Assembly (NCBI GenBank): GCA_963576565.1 | Contig: OY755047.1 | Coordinates: 11,177,764 to 11,241,763, forward strand | Origin: Aspidapion aeneum | Taxonomy: Eukaryota; Arthropoda; Insecta; Coleoptera; Brentidae | Direction of reading: 5' to 3' | Length of the DNA stretch: 64,000 nt | Shown here: positions 10,459 through 23,172 of the stretch, piece after piece | How positions within the stretch are numbered: position 1 is the stretch's first letter | How the letters are laid out: every line of letters starts with the position of its first letter | Translations under genes and position numbers: made by a program | The notes under the pieces: generated by a model | What the model was told of the DNA's origin: nothing | The model's input: the letters and a program-made list of their open reading frames with translations, nothing else | The model's database searches: none

Positions 10459-11427
10459 GGGGCGAGGGCCAAAACATCGAAACACAAAATGTCGAAAGTA
10501 CAAAATGTCGAAAACAAAATATCGAAATTTAAAATGTCGAAACTACAAAATGTCGAAGTTACAAAATCTCGAAAGGCAAAATGTCGAACATACAAAATAT
10601 CGAAATTACAAAATGTCGAAATTACAAAATGTCGAAATTACAAAATGTCGAAATTACAGAATGTCGAAAAGCAAAATGTCGAAATTACAAAAGTCGAATT
10701 ACAAAATGTCGAAATTACAAAAAATTAGTAGTGTTGTAGTTTAGTTTGGTTAGGTTCGGTTTGGTTTGGTTCGATTCGGCTAGATTTAATTAGGTTCGGG
10801 TCGGTTCGGTTCGGTTCGGTTCGGTTTGGTTCGGTTCGGATTCACACCCTCTAGGATACTGGGAAAGAAGTCAGGAAAGTTTTTTTTTGGAAAAAATTGT
10901 TGGTTCAGTTTGCTTTGGTTCGGTTCAGTTCGGTTCGGTTTAGTTCGGTTCGGCTAGATTTGATTAGGTTTCGTCAGGTCAGGTTTTTGAAACTTTCTAT
11001 TTTCATGTGGTTAGGTCAGATTAGGTTTAGTTAGATTAGGTTAGGTAATGTCAGGTTCGGGTTAGGTTAAGGTTTAGAAATTTTCTATTTTTGATTTTCG
11101 ATATTTGTTAGTTTCGACAGTTTGTAATTTCGACACTAACTAATTTCGACATTTTGTAATTTCGATATTTTGTAATTTCGACATTTTGCTTTTCGACATT
11201 TTGTAATTTCGACATTTTGTAATTTCGACATTTTGTAATTTCGACATTTTGTAATTTCAACATTTTGTAATTTCGACATTTTGTAATTTCGACATTTTGT
11301 AATTTCGACATTTTGCCTTTCGACATATTGTAACTTCGACATTTTGTAACTTCGACATTTCGACATTTTGTAATTTCGACATTTTGTACTTTCGACATTC
11401 TGTCTTTCGATGTTTCGCCCGACGCCC
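10459..11427. mobile_element. Foldback-type element with 16-bp tandem arms
   Basis: The left arm (about 10475-10725) is a tandem array of TGTCGAAATTACAAAA, more than a dozen slightly varied units. The right arm (11105-11410) is the same array inverted. The extreme ends GGGGCGAGGGCCAAAACATCG and CGATGTTTCGCCCGACGCCC are inverted, and ACTTAAAA occurs outside both ends (10451-10458, 11428-11435). The spacer is GGTTCGGTT- and TTAGGT-like simple sequence. No transposase. The ORFs across the arms only translate the repeat. Architecture is like Foldback elements; family unknown. Confidence 0.82.
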
Positions 11428-11435
11428 ACTTAAAA

Positions 11436-12457
11436 GATAAACAACTAAAAATGGCAGAAATGTGTTTTAGAAAAAGAAACTAAATGTACACAAATAAAGG
11501 ACTCAGGGATTAAAAAGAAATAATGCAATGATAATGTTTCTATGTAAAAGTATTATATCATGCTACAACTTTTACTTTAGACTGCTCCTTATTTCTTCAA
11601 AGCTCATACTCAATTATAAAAAAATTAATTAAAAAACTGTTGTAATGTATACGGTTTATATGATATGGAAACAAAGAGTCAAAAGAATAATTTTTTTAAT
11701 TAAAACTTACAACTATTTATTTTTAGATTTTTTTTTATGTTTGAGGAATGTAAGAAAAATGCAGATTCTAGAAATGTCAAGTTTAACATGGTAAATTGAT
11801 TTCTTTTATTTCTTCTGCTGATTTTTTTTGGTGTCTCTGCAATGAGTATCACAAAATTTCTTCAGTGAAAGATAATTGTTTTTGGTTTTAATTCAGCTAT
11901 TAATAACATTTTTATAAATTCCAAGAGTTGTTCTTTTTCTTATATCTACCTTATTGTGGCCTCTTTTTAATATTAATAAATAACAATTGCATAAAAATAT
12001 ATATTATTTAATTTGCTCCAATAAACCACAAATAGTGATAAATCGCATAGAAAAACTCATTTAATATTTATTAAAAAATTTTGCAATCCATGTGATGGGT
12101 ACCTTTTCATGCAATTTTTTTAAAAACCTTTATTAACAATCCACGCGACGTACTCTTTGAATTATTCAACCAAATAAAAATTTAATAATTATTATTAAAA
12201 ACTTATTAACAAAATTAAGTAATTTCACGAAACTAAAGTCAAACACTAAACTTTAATCGATATGTAGATCGATATGGGTAATTACAGAAAAATTCCGATA
12301 TATACCGCACCGCCCGGGTACCAGGTACCACTAAGTAAGCGGTTCTGATACCGAAGACTATACCATGTGGTGGTTCTCAACAGTAGTACCCGGTATTTTT
12401 CAAGGTATTGACAGCGAACATGTTATAGTTTCGCTTATGTTTATTGTGGAGATGTGA
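11436..12457. other. No gene seen
   Basis: Very AT-rich DNA with no ORF over 60 codons, no TIR and no tandem repeat recognised. Confidence 0.4.
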
Positions 12458-13480
12458 AAGGTGCAGGAGCTATAAGGTATATTCTGACTGCACTTCTTCT
12501 CTAAGAACTAGCTGAAGCAAAAAAGTTTAAGCTCCTGGTAGGTATTCTGGGTCTTGATCGATGTGATAGTCCCAGACCGAAAAGGCCGATGAAAAGGGTG
12601 AAGCGCAAAGTTTTATCGACCTCAAACCCTACTTTTAGGACTGACCATATGGCAAATAAGATCAGCCCTCCAAGAATAGACCCTCAAGGAGGTATATGAA
12701 GCGTAGAAAAATTCGAACGGCTGTAAACAATCAAAGGACACTCTGAACCCCTTTGGATTATCCAAAAGGAATTGGCTGCTGGACTTAAAAGAAGAGAAAT
12801 TAATCTCCTAATTGGAATCTTACAGGACACTGTGCACTCCATGGACACTCAACTGAAGATAAAAAATGATAGTATCATGCTTCAATGGCAAAAAGAATGA
12901 GGAAAAAGTGTCTCACCTTCTGGCGTAGTATTAAAAACCCAAATGAGTGAAATGAGTATTTAAGGTCTAGGTGTAGAGCTAGATAAGGAATAATCTGACT
13001 GCTGTCCAAAAACTAACCGAAGGAAAAGACCACTCAAGCTCTTGTGTGTTCCAGAAAACCAAATGGAAATTCTCAGAATGAAAAGGCCGATAAATTCGTG
13101 AAGAAGGGATCAGAGTAAAATTTTGTTGGCCTCAAACCCTGTGTAGGGCTGACCATATGGCAAATAAGATCAGCCCTCCAAGAATAGACCCTCAAGGAGG
13201 TATATGAAGCGAACGGCTGTAAACAATCAAAGGACACTCTGAACACCTTTGGATTATCCAAAAGGGATTGGCTGCTGGGCAGGAAGAGAAGAGAACTTAA
13301 TCTCCTAATTGGAATCTTACAGGACACTGTGCACTCCATTGACAGTCAACTACTCTGAAGATAAAACATGATAGTATCATGCTCCAAGAGCGAAAAGGAT
13401 GAGGTAAAAGAGTCTCGCTTTTTGACTCAGTATGAAGGACCTAAAGAAGTGAGAAGAGAAGTATTTGAGGTTGAAGGACC
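12458..13480. repeat. Tandem duplication of a ~0.5-kb unit
   Basis: Two diverged copies follow each other at an offset of about 500-510 bp. For example, a CTGACCATATGGCAAATAAG block starts at 12641 and 13149, and matching blocks at 12853 and 13350 extend it. Short ORFs in it are broken. I do not recognise the unit. Confidence 0.65.
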
Positions 13481-13859
13481 TAAGGTCTCTGAAGTAGTCG
13501 GAAATCAGCACCTTTAATTGATAGCAACAAACAGATGGATAGAGGAATGTTTTAAATGTAGGCATAAGCTATGAAAGACCACCAAAGAACTACTTTATAT
13601 GTTTACTGGCAGGTACTTTCTGGGGATTGTCGTTCTTGTACCAAGACATGGTACTACAAAATACAAGAATTTAATAGTTGCTATAAGGCAAAAGAACAAT
13701 CATACGTCGATAGATGCATTAGTAGACCCAGAGTGTACAGTCTTCTTCCCATTTGTCTTTATTTGATTTCTTCTTTATAACTTCTGCCTTGTAGGATGTA
13801 ATTATTCATTTCAAGAGAAAAGCAATTATAGGGAATGAAATGAGAACCAATTTGCCTTA

Positions 13860-14990
13860 TGGCGACATTTCGGTCCTTACTTGTTCTTTTTGAAGCCCTA
13901 CAAACAACAAGCTCTGTTTACAATTTTGAAAATATTACAGTTTGCGCGGAAACTGCTGTACCATCTTTTCTTGAAACATTTCAGCCCATATTTGACCTAT
14001 CTAAAACTCTTCTTCGGAATGAGCTACAAAACTCAAACTTTGCACAGTCGTACACCTTTGAGTTAACAATCCTTTCAATATAATATAAAAGTATAAAGTA
14101 GTAGTAAAGTAATTACGAAATTTCAAAAAACGTCGAAATTGCCACTCACTGATGTATAGATCATCAAAATTCTACTGTGTTTCCAAACATGCTACAAAGC
14201 TTCAAAGCTGAAATTTGGCACACTGCTAGAAATTGTCACGAAACCCATGGAAAAAATCCACAATTCTAATTCACTTGCCTCCCCCATTCATGTAAAGCTA
14301 TGTAAAAGTAACATTGTCCATTTTCAGAGGTGGTAAAGAGCTGAGCTTTGCCAGACTGATAAGAAATATGATAAAACTATAGGAAAAAATTTAGAAACCC
14401 CAAAATTATAATTTTCTTCCCTCCCCTATAAATGTAAAGTTATGTAAAATTAACATTGCTTACTTCCAGGAACACTAGAGAGCTGAGCTTTAGAAGGCGG
14501 ATAGGAACTATAATAAAACCATAAGAAAATATAAAAAAAATCTCCAAATTTTTAATAAGGCATTGAAAAAGTTTTGAACAATATTCCGCATATTTTACTA
14601 CTTTAAAACTTAAATATTATCCAAATCCGTTAAAAGAGGAGTGAAATCATAACAAAAACATTTCATGTAAAAAATCCAAGTACGCTAAAGTGGTATTCTG
14701 TAAAAAGAAATGAGATAAAAGTAAAGCCAAGTTCTCCAATACGAATTTCAAAATGCAAAGTTCTTACTAGTTTAGTTTTTTTAAACTTGGCTATTACGGC
14801 TGCAAATGACTCTTGGCACAGTTTGGCTGGAATAGCAAAGTTTAAAAAACATTTCCAAACTAGTAAGAACATTTCATTTTGAAATTTGTATTAGAGAACT
14901 TGCCATTACTTTTATCTCAATTGTTTTTACGGAATACCACCTTCGCATACTTGGCCTTTTTAACATGAAATGTTTTTGTTATGATTTTTA
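13860..14990. repeat. Dispersed repeat with terminal hairpin, copy 1
   Basis: The segment containing TTGACCTATCTAAAACTC and ACTTTGCACAG recurs at 19810-20350 and 50740-52085. The right part of this copy (about 14647-14990) is an inverted repeat with ~160-bp arms around a centre near 14815. The same hairpin closes the 50.7-52.1 kb copy, so it was part of the family, or inserted, before amplification. Short internal blocks with CCCCTATAAATGTAAAG also repeat. No protein is encoded. Confidence 0.65.
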
Positions 14991-15073
14991 TTTTTTAAAA
15001 CTGTAAACAAAGCTTATTGTTCGTAGGGCTTGAAAAAGACCAAATAAAGGTCAAAAAGTCGCCATAAAGTAAA

Positions 15074-15970
15074 TTGGTTTTCATTCCATTCCCTATACCC
15101 AAGAAAACCTATGTTATCCTTAAGGAACGAAACAAATTCTATTTATTTTTTTTTGTCACCAAAGTTCACAATTGGATTACAAAGTGGCGAATAAAATTAA
15201 ATGAAACCAAATCAATTCATGTCGATTTTACAAACAAAAATATAAATCACATACAAATAACAATTAACAACATTCCCGTACCATATTCAAATCAGGCAAA
15301 ATATCTAGGTATGACACTCGATGCCAAATTGCGCTGGAAAGCACCTGTTAAGAAAAAAAAGAAGAACTTGAGATAGGGTATAGAAAAATGAACTGGCTAA
15401 TTGGAAGGCAGTCCAATTTAACAATTCATAATAAGTTATTGCTTTACAGACAAATACTGAAACCAGTATGGACATATGGTATTCAACTATGGGGTTGTGC
15501 TAAGAGAGTAACATTCTAGTTTTACAGAGATTTCAAAACAAAGTATTAAGAAACATTGTGAATGCACCTTGGTACGTTCGAAATAGTGACCTTCATCGAG
15601 ATCTAAAAATCGAAACTGTAGCAGAGACTATAAAAAAGTACGCAAAAAGCTATGAAGATAGACTCCATCGGCATGTGAATGTGGAAGCAATTTAGCTTCT
15701 AGACAATACTATGCTAGTTCGAAGACTAAAAAGAGTGAAGCCGTTTGAGCTAGTAAACTAAGTGAATTACATAAAACAAAATAATGCAATAAATACAATA
15801 CAATTGTGAGTTACAGACCAAACAAAGCGGGGAGAACTGTTGAGTGAACCCTAAGTTTAAATCTAACTTTTCTAGTAAATTAAGTTAAAACAAAATTGCT
15901 AATTAGTCTTACTGACTAGATTGTAATACAATAAACACAGTGTGTTTGACAAATAAGAAAAAGAAAAAAA
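15074..15970 (+). pseudogene. Jockey-type LINE, 3' end
   Basis: The frame at 15140-15376 reads W..KWRIKLNETKSIHV, then QAKYLGMTLDAKLRWK. After a frameshift it continues as MNWLIGRQSNL, LLLYRQILKPVWTYGIQLWG, FQNKVLRNIVNAPWYVRN and DLHRDLKIETV up to about 15765. These are diagnostic of the C terminus of Jockey-clade polymerases. An A-rich end follows near 15970. 5'-truncated with frameshifts, so inactive. Confidence 0.8.
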
Positions 15971-16449
15971 ATTTTCTTTGTAGCGGCTTTCGATTAAAAT
16001 GGTCGATCGGCTCACGGTCTAATTATAGACCAAGAACAAACCAAACATAAAGGAAAGGGGATATTATCGCTTAGTAATTAACACCGTAAGTCAAAGTCTT
16101 TAAAAGAATGAATACCAATACTTTCTATTAAGTGTCCGAGGTCCAAAAACATGGGCATCTCGTATCTCACTCTATCTCATGTGATTCTGTCATTGCAGGA
16201 GCGATTAAGAGTGAGAGGAATGGTGTCTTATTTAGTTAAGTGTGAGTGAGGTGATCTTTTGCAGAAAAAATGTAGGTATGCTATTACCAATAAGTTGCCA
16301 CTTAGATTTTTTATGTCAGTAGATTAGAAATAGCATAAAGACGAGTTTGTATAAATGCAACAAAAATCAAGGCCAACAAAAAAAAACACAGGTCGAAAAA
16401 TTAGCTGATTTCTCAGCGTGGTGCGGTGGTGTGATTTACATGGGCTCCT
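15971..16449. other. No gene seen
   Basis: AT-rich stretch after the Jockey 3' end, without recognisable coding sequence or repeat structure. Confidence 0.4.
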
Positions 16450-17360
16450 GTAGGAGGAGGAGGACTTTTACACTAGTATTTACTAAAGCGTCTACAGTGC
16501 TAAGTGCTACAATCCTAGGTCTACAAGTCTAGAATTTGATTGAGGGTTTAACTTATTTTTGCAGTGAATGCAATATTTTTTAATATTTATATAAATTGTT
16601 CATAAATACCTTGCGTTATGGGTCATCTTTTTTCGTTGTAACAAAGACATTATTTCCACACAAAGGTTAGAAATATAAATAAAAAGAAAATAATATTTTG
16701 GTTTAAAAATGGTAGCCATATTTAAACCTCCAAACGTCTCTAGGAGATGTCCAATAAAAACGGTGTAAGTCAGTGTCAGCTGTCTATATTTTACGCTATA
16801 TTTTACATGTTAATTTTTTAGACAAGTTAGCGATGATTAAACCCATGTTCAGTAGTTTTGGTGGATGTGTAATTGAAAACGGATTCTAATATATCTTGTA
16901 CTTTTTACAATATTTAAATATTGATACGTTTTTAATACGGTAATGCATCTACAGACATACAGTTTTAAGTTCTTTATGCATTATTTTGCTTTAAATATTT
17001 TTGTACATAAGTTTTTTTTATCAATCATGGATTATTTCTATTGTTTTTCGAACTTTAAACCACCCCCCAGAGGTGGTAATACAATTAGAGACTATTTTTA
17101 ACCGGAATCCGCACGGACTAAATTTTCAAAAAATGACATTTCATTACAAATTTTTAATGTGGTTTTTCTTTATTTCTAAAGTTAATTTGAATTTATATGA
17201 GATGGAACTCACTGAGAAATGCTTAATATCATATTGCACATTAGGATGAACCGAATCTTTGCAGTTATTTGACCTGTGAGTATTAAAAAAATACACTTAA
17301 ACCCGGTCTAAAATAAGTTTTAAGGTCTTAGTAAATACTGGTGTTAAACACCATTAGAAA
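16450..17360. repeat. Second copy of the 4.1-4.9 kb repeat family
   Basis: The block at 16585-16870 (including CTAGGAGATGTCCAATAAAA) matches 4445-4720. Segments with ACTAGTATTTACTAAAG near 16475 and TTTAAGGTCTTAGTAAATAC near 17320 are inverted relatives of each other. No TIR boundary could be fixed. No coding frame. Confidence 0.5.
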
Positions 17361-17517
17361 AAGTAGAAATTTAAAAAATATTGAAAAAATTAAATTGCAT
17401 CTTTTTTTAATGACACATAACAACCTATGTCTATTTCTCTTCCAGAAATCATTGTTTTTCGCATAAATTTGCATAAGTTGTATTTTAAGCCATTTTTAGG
17501 ACTACTACTATGTCGGT

Positions 17518-19029
17518 TTAGAAAGTTTTTCTACGCTGTCCGACGCGTATTCTCCACTTCCTTCGATCCTGACAATTATCTTTTGTCAGGTTTTTTTGAC
17601 CCATTAATCTTTGGATTGACTGTTGCCATTCTAGTTTAGAACGCCCTCTTATTCTGCGCCCTATTGGTTGCCATTCTAGGACCTGCTTTGGTAATCTTTC
17701 GTCGTTCATCCGTATATGGCAGTACCATATAAGTTGCCTTTTTGTGATGTCATCCGTTATGCTTCCCTCGATTCCCATTCTTTCTTTTATGATCTCATTT
17801 CTTATGTGATCTGTTTTAGATATTCTCATTGATCTTCTTATTGCATCCATTTCGAAACTTTCCATTTTTCTTTTGTATTTTTCTGTCACGCGATAAGTCT
17901 CTATTCCATACAACAGCGTGCTTTTCACCATTGTTTCATATATGTAAAATTTTACATTATTTTTTATCTCTCTGCTCCATAAAATACTGTTAAGACATCC
18001 AATAATCTTTTTTGCTATTACTATTCTTTTTTCCAGTTCTTTACAGTCTGTTCCTGTCTTATCAAATGTGACACCCATGTATACATACTCATTGCATGGA
18101 CATATTGTTTGTCCATTGTCTAGTTCTAACTCACTGGATTCGTTTCCACCGTGTCTTGTCCACCTTCACTGTTTTGGTATTCTTCCGTTAACTTTCTCAT
18201 GATATACTCCATGTCTTCTTTATCAATTACTTAGTCGTTAGCAAACTGTAGTGTGTATATGGTAAATCGGTCGTTAAGTTGTATTCTCATGCCGTGCACC
18301 TCAAGTTTCCAGTTTTTTAGAGCTACTGCGATATATATTTTAAAATGAGTTGGGGAGATACAACATCCCTGTCTTAAGGCTTTGTTACCAGGAATTTTTT
18401 TGAAAGTCGATTTCCAATTTTAATTTTAGATTTTAACCCTTTGTATAGTTCTTTTATCGCTTTTATGTACGTACGATTAGACAAAGGTAACATGAGTCTC
18501 TATATTTCTGGCGCTCCTTTTTTCAATTATTACTTGTTTAAGACAAAAAACATTATCACTACAAGATCTGCCTGCACGAAACCCACTTTGCTCTTCTTCT
18601 ACTTGATCACGAAAATCATACTCTATTAGATCTCTAAGAATCCTACCGTAGAATCTACTTAGAGTATTTGTTACTGAAATTCCTCTGTAATTGTTGCAAT
18701 CCAGCTTTTTTCCTTTTTAATGTATTAAGGATATGAATTTACTGGATGTCCGTTTATGCATTGATTGATAATATATGTAAGATTTTCTAGTAGTTTCTCT
18801 GATCCATATTTGAGCATTTCAGCATATATTAGCCCAGGTCCGCTAGCTTTTCCGGATTTAGGCTTTTTAATAATATTTTTATCATTTCTTTTTCGATGAT
18901 TAATTTCTCTCCATGTACTTTTATGTCTCTCCTCGAAGAGGCAGACAGATACTGGGGTCTCGTTTCCTGCAGCAGTCCCTTGTAGTGTTCTGTCCATTGT
19001 TCTGGTTTGATGGCCATTTTTAGTGTCAA
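17518..19029 (-). pseudogene. RTE-like LINE reverse transcriptase, 5'-truncated (family B)
   Basis: Read on the minus strand, ordered RT motifs appear across frameshifts: KSGKASGPGLIYAEML (18725-18997), IHKK.N.LDCNNYRGISVT, EEEQSGFRAGRSC, THVTFVDLQKAYDTV, GLRQGCCISP, then the 186-residue frame at 17518-18078 (YLGVTFDKTG, DHIRNEIIKERMGIEGSI, RRIRGRSKLEWQ). The catalytic box is mutated: where F/YADD is expected, 18226-18249 reads FAND then a stop. The 3' end after the stop at 17518 is CCGACATAGTAGTAG, a trinucleotide-tail style seen again at 22437. Confidence 0.8.
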
Positions 19030-19799
19030 AAATTAATTTTTATATTGAAAATTACCCAAATATGTTAAAAAAATAATAAATCACCTAAAGACAAATTTGC
19101 TCCGAAATCTGCTTAATAGCTATGAGGTTACGATAGCCCTGGATCAACTTAAAAAAACAGTCAATGCAGTGACGGTCCCAGGGAGAGGGCTGAAGGAGCC
19201 ATAACCCCCCTTTTTTCCAGACAACTCCTTATAACAAAGACACATTCTAGTGTATTAAACACCTCAGCAAAAAAAATGTTTTTTATTTTAACCCTATAAA
19301 TATAGGTATTAAAAAAGTTCCCTCTTCTTAATTCTTAAAAGTCTGGGACCGAACCTGGCCTTTGTTTATTTTTTTTATAATTATTTACCCACTCATTAAG
19401 ACCGGGTACTTCACATTTAGATTTCTACCTATATTAACAAATTCTTACCCAATTTTATTTTACTTATATAAAATTATAATGTCTTTTACATAACTAATGG
19501 TGTTTTATTATTCTAACAAATTTGGGACAATTAACAAATTTTCAACATTTCGTTTTAAGAGATTTTGGGTCGTTGATTAAGTATTAAACTTACCTAAACA
19601 CGTCCTACACCAATTAGTTTTTTTAGTTTAACAACAAACAATGCCTTCTCTAGCACGCGAGAAATTATTAAAAATCCGTTTAGTGTAGTTTTTTTAAAAA
19701 CTACTTTTAAAATAATATTTTCGATTTTTAAGTAATGACTTTTTTTCTACACACAAAAAAATATGTTTCAAATCTAGAAAATCTAAGGGCACGGCCAAG
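19030..19799. other. No gene seen
   Basis: AT-rich non-coding sequence. Nothing recognised. Confidence 0.4.
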
Positions 19800-20400
19800 T
19801 TCGCGGCGTAAACTGCTGTGCCATCTTTTCTTGAAACATTTCAGCCCATATTTGACCTATCTAAAACTCTACTTTGGAATGAGCTACGAAATTCAAACTT
19901 TGCACAGTAGTAGATCTTCATAGAGTAAAGCGCGGATTTGAGGGGGGAGTAGCGTGGTCATTACCCCCCCCCCCTAGAAAAAAAATATGCACGTTTTATT
20001 AGTAATTAAAGGGAAAATAGGAGAATTACCCACCCTATAAAAAAAATTATATTACAAATAATTTTTTAGTACACCATTACCCCCCCCCCCTAGATTTTCA
20101 CTCAGATCCGCGCGTGCATAGAGTTAACAGCCACCTCAAGTTTCATGGACTTCCATAAAATAGTAAAGTAGTAACGAAATTTCAAAAACGTCGAAATTGC
20201 CACTCTCTCACTCACTCATGTATAGATCATCAAAATTCTACTGTACTTCCAGACATGCTACAAAGCTGAAATTTGGCAGAATTATAGAAATTATACTAGA
20301 CCCTTGGAAAAATTCAAAAAACTACAATATTCTAATTTACTCCCTAACTTTTTTTCAACTCAAATTTTTAAAGTGTCTTGAAAATTTTGTTTTTTTTTTA
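19800..20400. repeat. Partial copy of the 13.9-kb repeat family, split by a MITE
   Basis: 19810-19918 and 20124-20350 match the 13.9-14.3 kb repeat in the same order. They are separated by the 191-bp insertion at 19926-20116, which shows the original continuous sequence and so defines that insertion precisely. Confidence 0.7.
19926..20116. mobile_element. 191-bp hAT-like MITE
   Basis: The ends TAAAGCGCGGATTTGAG and CTCAGATCCGCGCGTG are inverted. CATAGAG flanks both sides (19919-19925, 20117-20123), with only the eighth base differing. It carries two C tracts. It sits in a dispersed repeat whose uninterrupted form is present elsewhere. Confidence 0.72.
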
Positions 20401-20439
20401 ACAAAGTCAAGTCAAGTAAAAATAATATAACATTATATC

Positions 20440-21540
20440 AATGCAGATGGCGGCTATAGTGTGGTGCTTCATTTGGTAATTTTTAAAAATGTATTTCATT
20501 TACGGACGCCACTGAAGTTTTAAAAATGAAATTAATCTCACCGTGCTACACATCATTTAAAAGGAAATTATAGTTTCTACAATCAACTATAGGATATATT
20601 TTTTATAAAGAGCTCTGTTTTTTGGAAAATCGAGTGAAACGTGACAAAAATATTTTTTTATATGACCCTTATTTACGAACGTCGCTGGAGAGTTTATCAT
20701 TAATCAAACCTCACTGACTTATATATTTTTAAAAAGGGAATTTTATTTTCTACAATAAAGTATCCAACACATTTTCTTCAATTGAGCTTAGCTTTTGAGC
20801 AAATTGGACAAAACCTGTAACAAAATTAATTTGTTTGGCGATTTGTAAAACTTGATTTTAATATACGGACGCCTGTGACGTTTTAATTTGAAAATATATC
20901 TTCCTTTGTGGTACAGAATTTAAAAGAAAATTTCTCTTTGTCTACAGTCGACTATGGGGCACAATTTTTGACAGAGGGCTTGGTTTTTAAGATAATCGGG
21001 TAATACCTGTGACAAAGATGTGTTTTTTTTTATTTTTTTTACAATTTCTCAATTGACGGACGCCGAATGTTTGGTATTAGTTTGACCGCACTGACTTATT
21101 CATTGTTAAAGTGTATAATATTTTTTTTTCCCAAGAAGCTTACTTTTTGAAAAAATTGTATAAAAATTGGTAAGTTTAGTGATTTTTCAAAATTGATGTA
21201 ATTTACGTCCATAAATTATTACAAACTAAACTAATCTTGCCACCTTATACATCGTTTGAAAGAAAAATTCATTGTCTACAATTAACTACAGAACACAATT
21301 TTTTATAGAGGGCTTCGTTTTTAAGAAAATCGGGTAGAACATGTAATAAACATGTTTGTTTTTTATTTTTTTTACACTACCTCAAAAAGCGGATGCCGCT
21401 GGAGAGTTTGTCATTGGTCGTACCACACTGACTTATACATCGTTAAAAAGGATATTTTATTGTCTATAAAAGGTAATTTTTTTTCCCCTAAGAAAGTTTT
21501 TGAGAAAATTTTAAGAAAACATAAAAATCTCAGTATTTAA
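20440..21540. repeat. Degenerate tandem array, period about 180 bp
   Basis: A motif like TTTACGGACGCCACTG recurs near 20503, 20690, 20865, 21056, 21210 and 21385. Each is followed at similar distances by a TCTACAATNAACTA-like block and an AAAATCGGGTANAAC-like block. Units are diverged and hold no ORF: an old satellite-like array. Confidence 0.65.
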
Positions 21541-22436
21541 AGGGTCTGGAGGGTTTTTGGGGTTTTTTGCAGCTAAAATTTAATAAAATAATATAATTTT
21601 ATTTTTAGGATAGATTTTACACATTTTTGATGTATTACTCTGTCATTGTGGCTTTCGGGCGTCAACTTAGTTAAATGTTCAGTCGAACACGGCTATAAGA
21701 GGAGGGGGGATAAAAAAATTGGACTAAAACCTGACTTGGCAACATCTAGATCGTTAAACTGTGACCTATTGTCAGCTAGAATCCATTGTGAAACTGCAAT
21801 CCTCATATTTTGCATACTCAACTACTTCCAGCGCCTGCACTATATAAAAGTTTAGGTATACTGAAACACAGAATAACCTAAAGAAAAAAAGTGAAAAACT
21901 CACCTGAACCCAGAAGTTTGGAATCCTCTATCTCAGTTTCTATTTCTAACTCAATATCTTGACGATTCCTTAAAATTTTGAAAATTTTGATAAGCATATT
22001 GTCTTCTTATTTGTAACACTAATTTAAACACACACTTTTATTTTAAATATCGCGAACTAACTTTTTGAAAATATTTATTTTTAATTTTTTTTTTTAGAAC
22101 TAAATTACCTTTAAATATATTTATTAAAATAACAAATATCTAAACCCTAACAACTTAAAAAACTTTCCATTCGTCACTTAGTAACATACTTCCCCAAACC
22201 AAAAAATAAATAAATAAAAATCGTTGAAAATTCTTTAAAACTAAAAATGAGTCTAATCCATTATAAATATAAAATGTGACTAAAAAGAAATATAAATTTA
22301 CTCAGAGAATTAAAAAAAACTATAAAAATCACATACATTATTATCTACCATTCTCAAGAATGTTAGTTTTTTGTTTTAAACAAAAAAAAAGATGTTTAAA
22401 TACACCAGAAATCCAAACTTTTTATATTTGCTACTA
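21541..22436. other. No gene seen
   Basis: AT-rich sequence between the degenerate array and a LINE fragment. No supportable feature. Confidence 0.4.
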
Positions 22437-22960
22437 CTATGTCGGTTTAGAACGTTTTTCTACGTTGTCCTCCTTCGATACTGACAATCATCTTCTGTCA
22501 GGTTTTTTTTTTACTCATTGATCTTTGGATTGACCATTCCTATTCTAGTTTAGGACGCTCTCTTTTACTGCGCCCTATTGGTTACCATTCTAGGACCTGC
22601 TATGGTAATCTTTCGTCGTTCATCCGTTGTACATGGCCGTATCATATCAGTTGTCTTTTTGTGATGTGATCCGTTATGCGTCCCTCGATTTTCAATCTTT
22701 CTTTTATGATCTCATTTCTTATGTGATCTGTTCTAGACATTCTCATTAATTTTCATATTGCATCCATTTCGACACTTTCCATTTTTGTTTGGATGTTTCT
22801 GTTAAGCGACGAATATCTATTTCATACAACAGAGTGCTTTTCACCATTGTTTCATATATGTTAAATTTTACATTCTTTTTTATTTCTCTGCTCCATAAAA
22901 TACTGTTAAGACATCCAATAACTTTTTTTGCTTTTACTATTCTTTTTTCAATGGAATTTT
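22437..22960 (-). pseudogene. RTE-like LINE 3' fragment (family B)
   Basis: The minus strand matches the C-terminal part of the 17518-18078 frame, and its 3' end has the same CCGACATAGTAGTAG terminus. Multiple stops and small deletions. Confidence 0.7.
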
Positions 22961-23123
22961 CTAATCATTAGTACAAATTAGTTAGGTTAGTACACGTGAA
23001 TAAAAACAAACTTTTTTTTGTGGCTTAGCGGGTATAGAAAGATTTTGCTTCTCTTTTATTTTTCCGTGGGCAGCTCGAAAGCTGTACACCTACGGGGGTC
23101 CAAGATCTAATTGACACCTATTA

Positions 23124-23172
23124 AGTGCTGACAGTAAACTGTTTAGTCCCTTTAAGGACTCTTCAAAACAGT
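23124..23172 (-). ncRNA. Degenerate hammerhead ribozyme
   Basis: Minus strand: TTGAAGA replaces CTGANGA (C3 changed), stem II GTCC/GGAC is kept, and TAAA replaces GAAA. The GTC cleavage triplet remains. With two conserved core bases lost, cleavage is not expected. Confidence 0.6.

Noticed and set aside
10740..11090. TTAGG-like and GGTTCGGTT repeats as telomeric DNA
   Set aside because: Units are irregular and mixed (GGTTCG, GGTCAGG, TTAGATT) and lie inside the foldback element, so they are its spacer rather than an interstitial telomere array.
10475..11410. CRISPR-like direct repeats
   Set aside because: There are no unique spacers between units and no cas genes, and the sequence is eukaryotic.
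10444..11429. Open frames of 79-97 codons across both arms
   Set aside because: They translate the 16-bp repeat in several frames and on both strands; no real protein.
17001..17249. 82-codon plus-strand ORF
   Set aside because: Low-complexity AT-rich frame within a repeat, with no domain or splice context.
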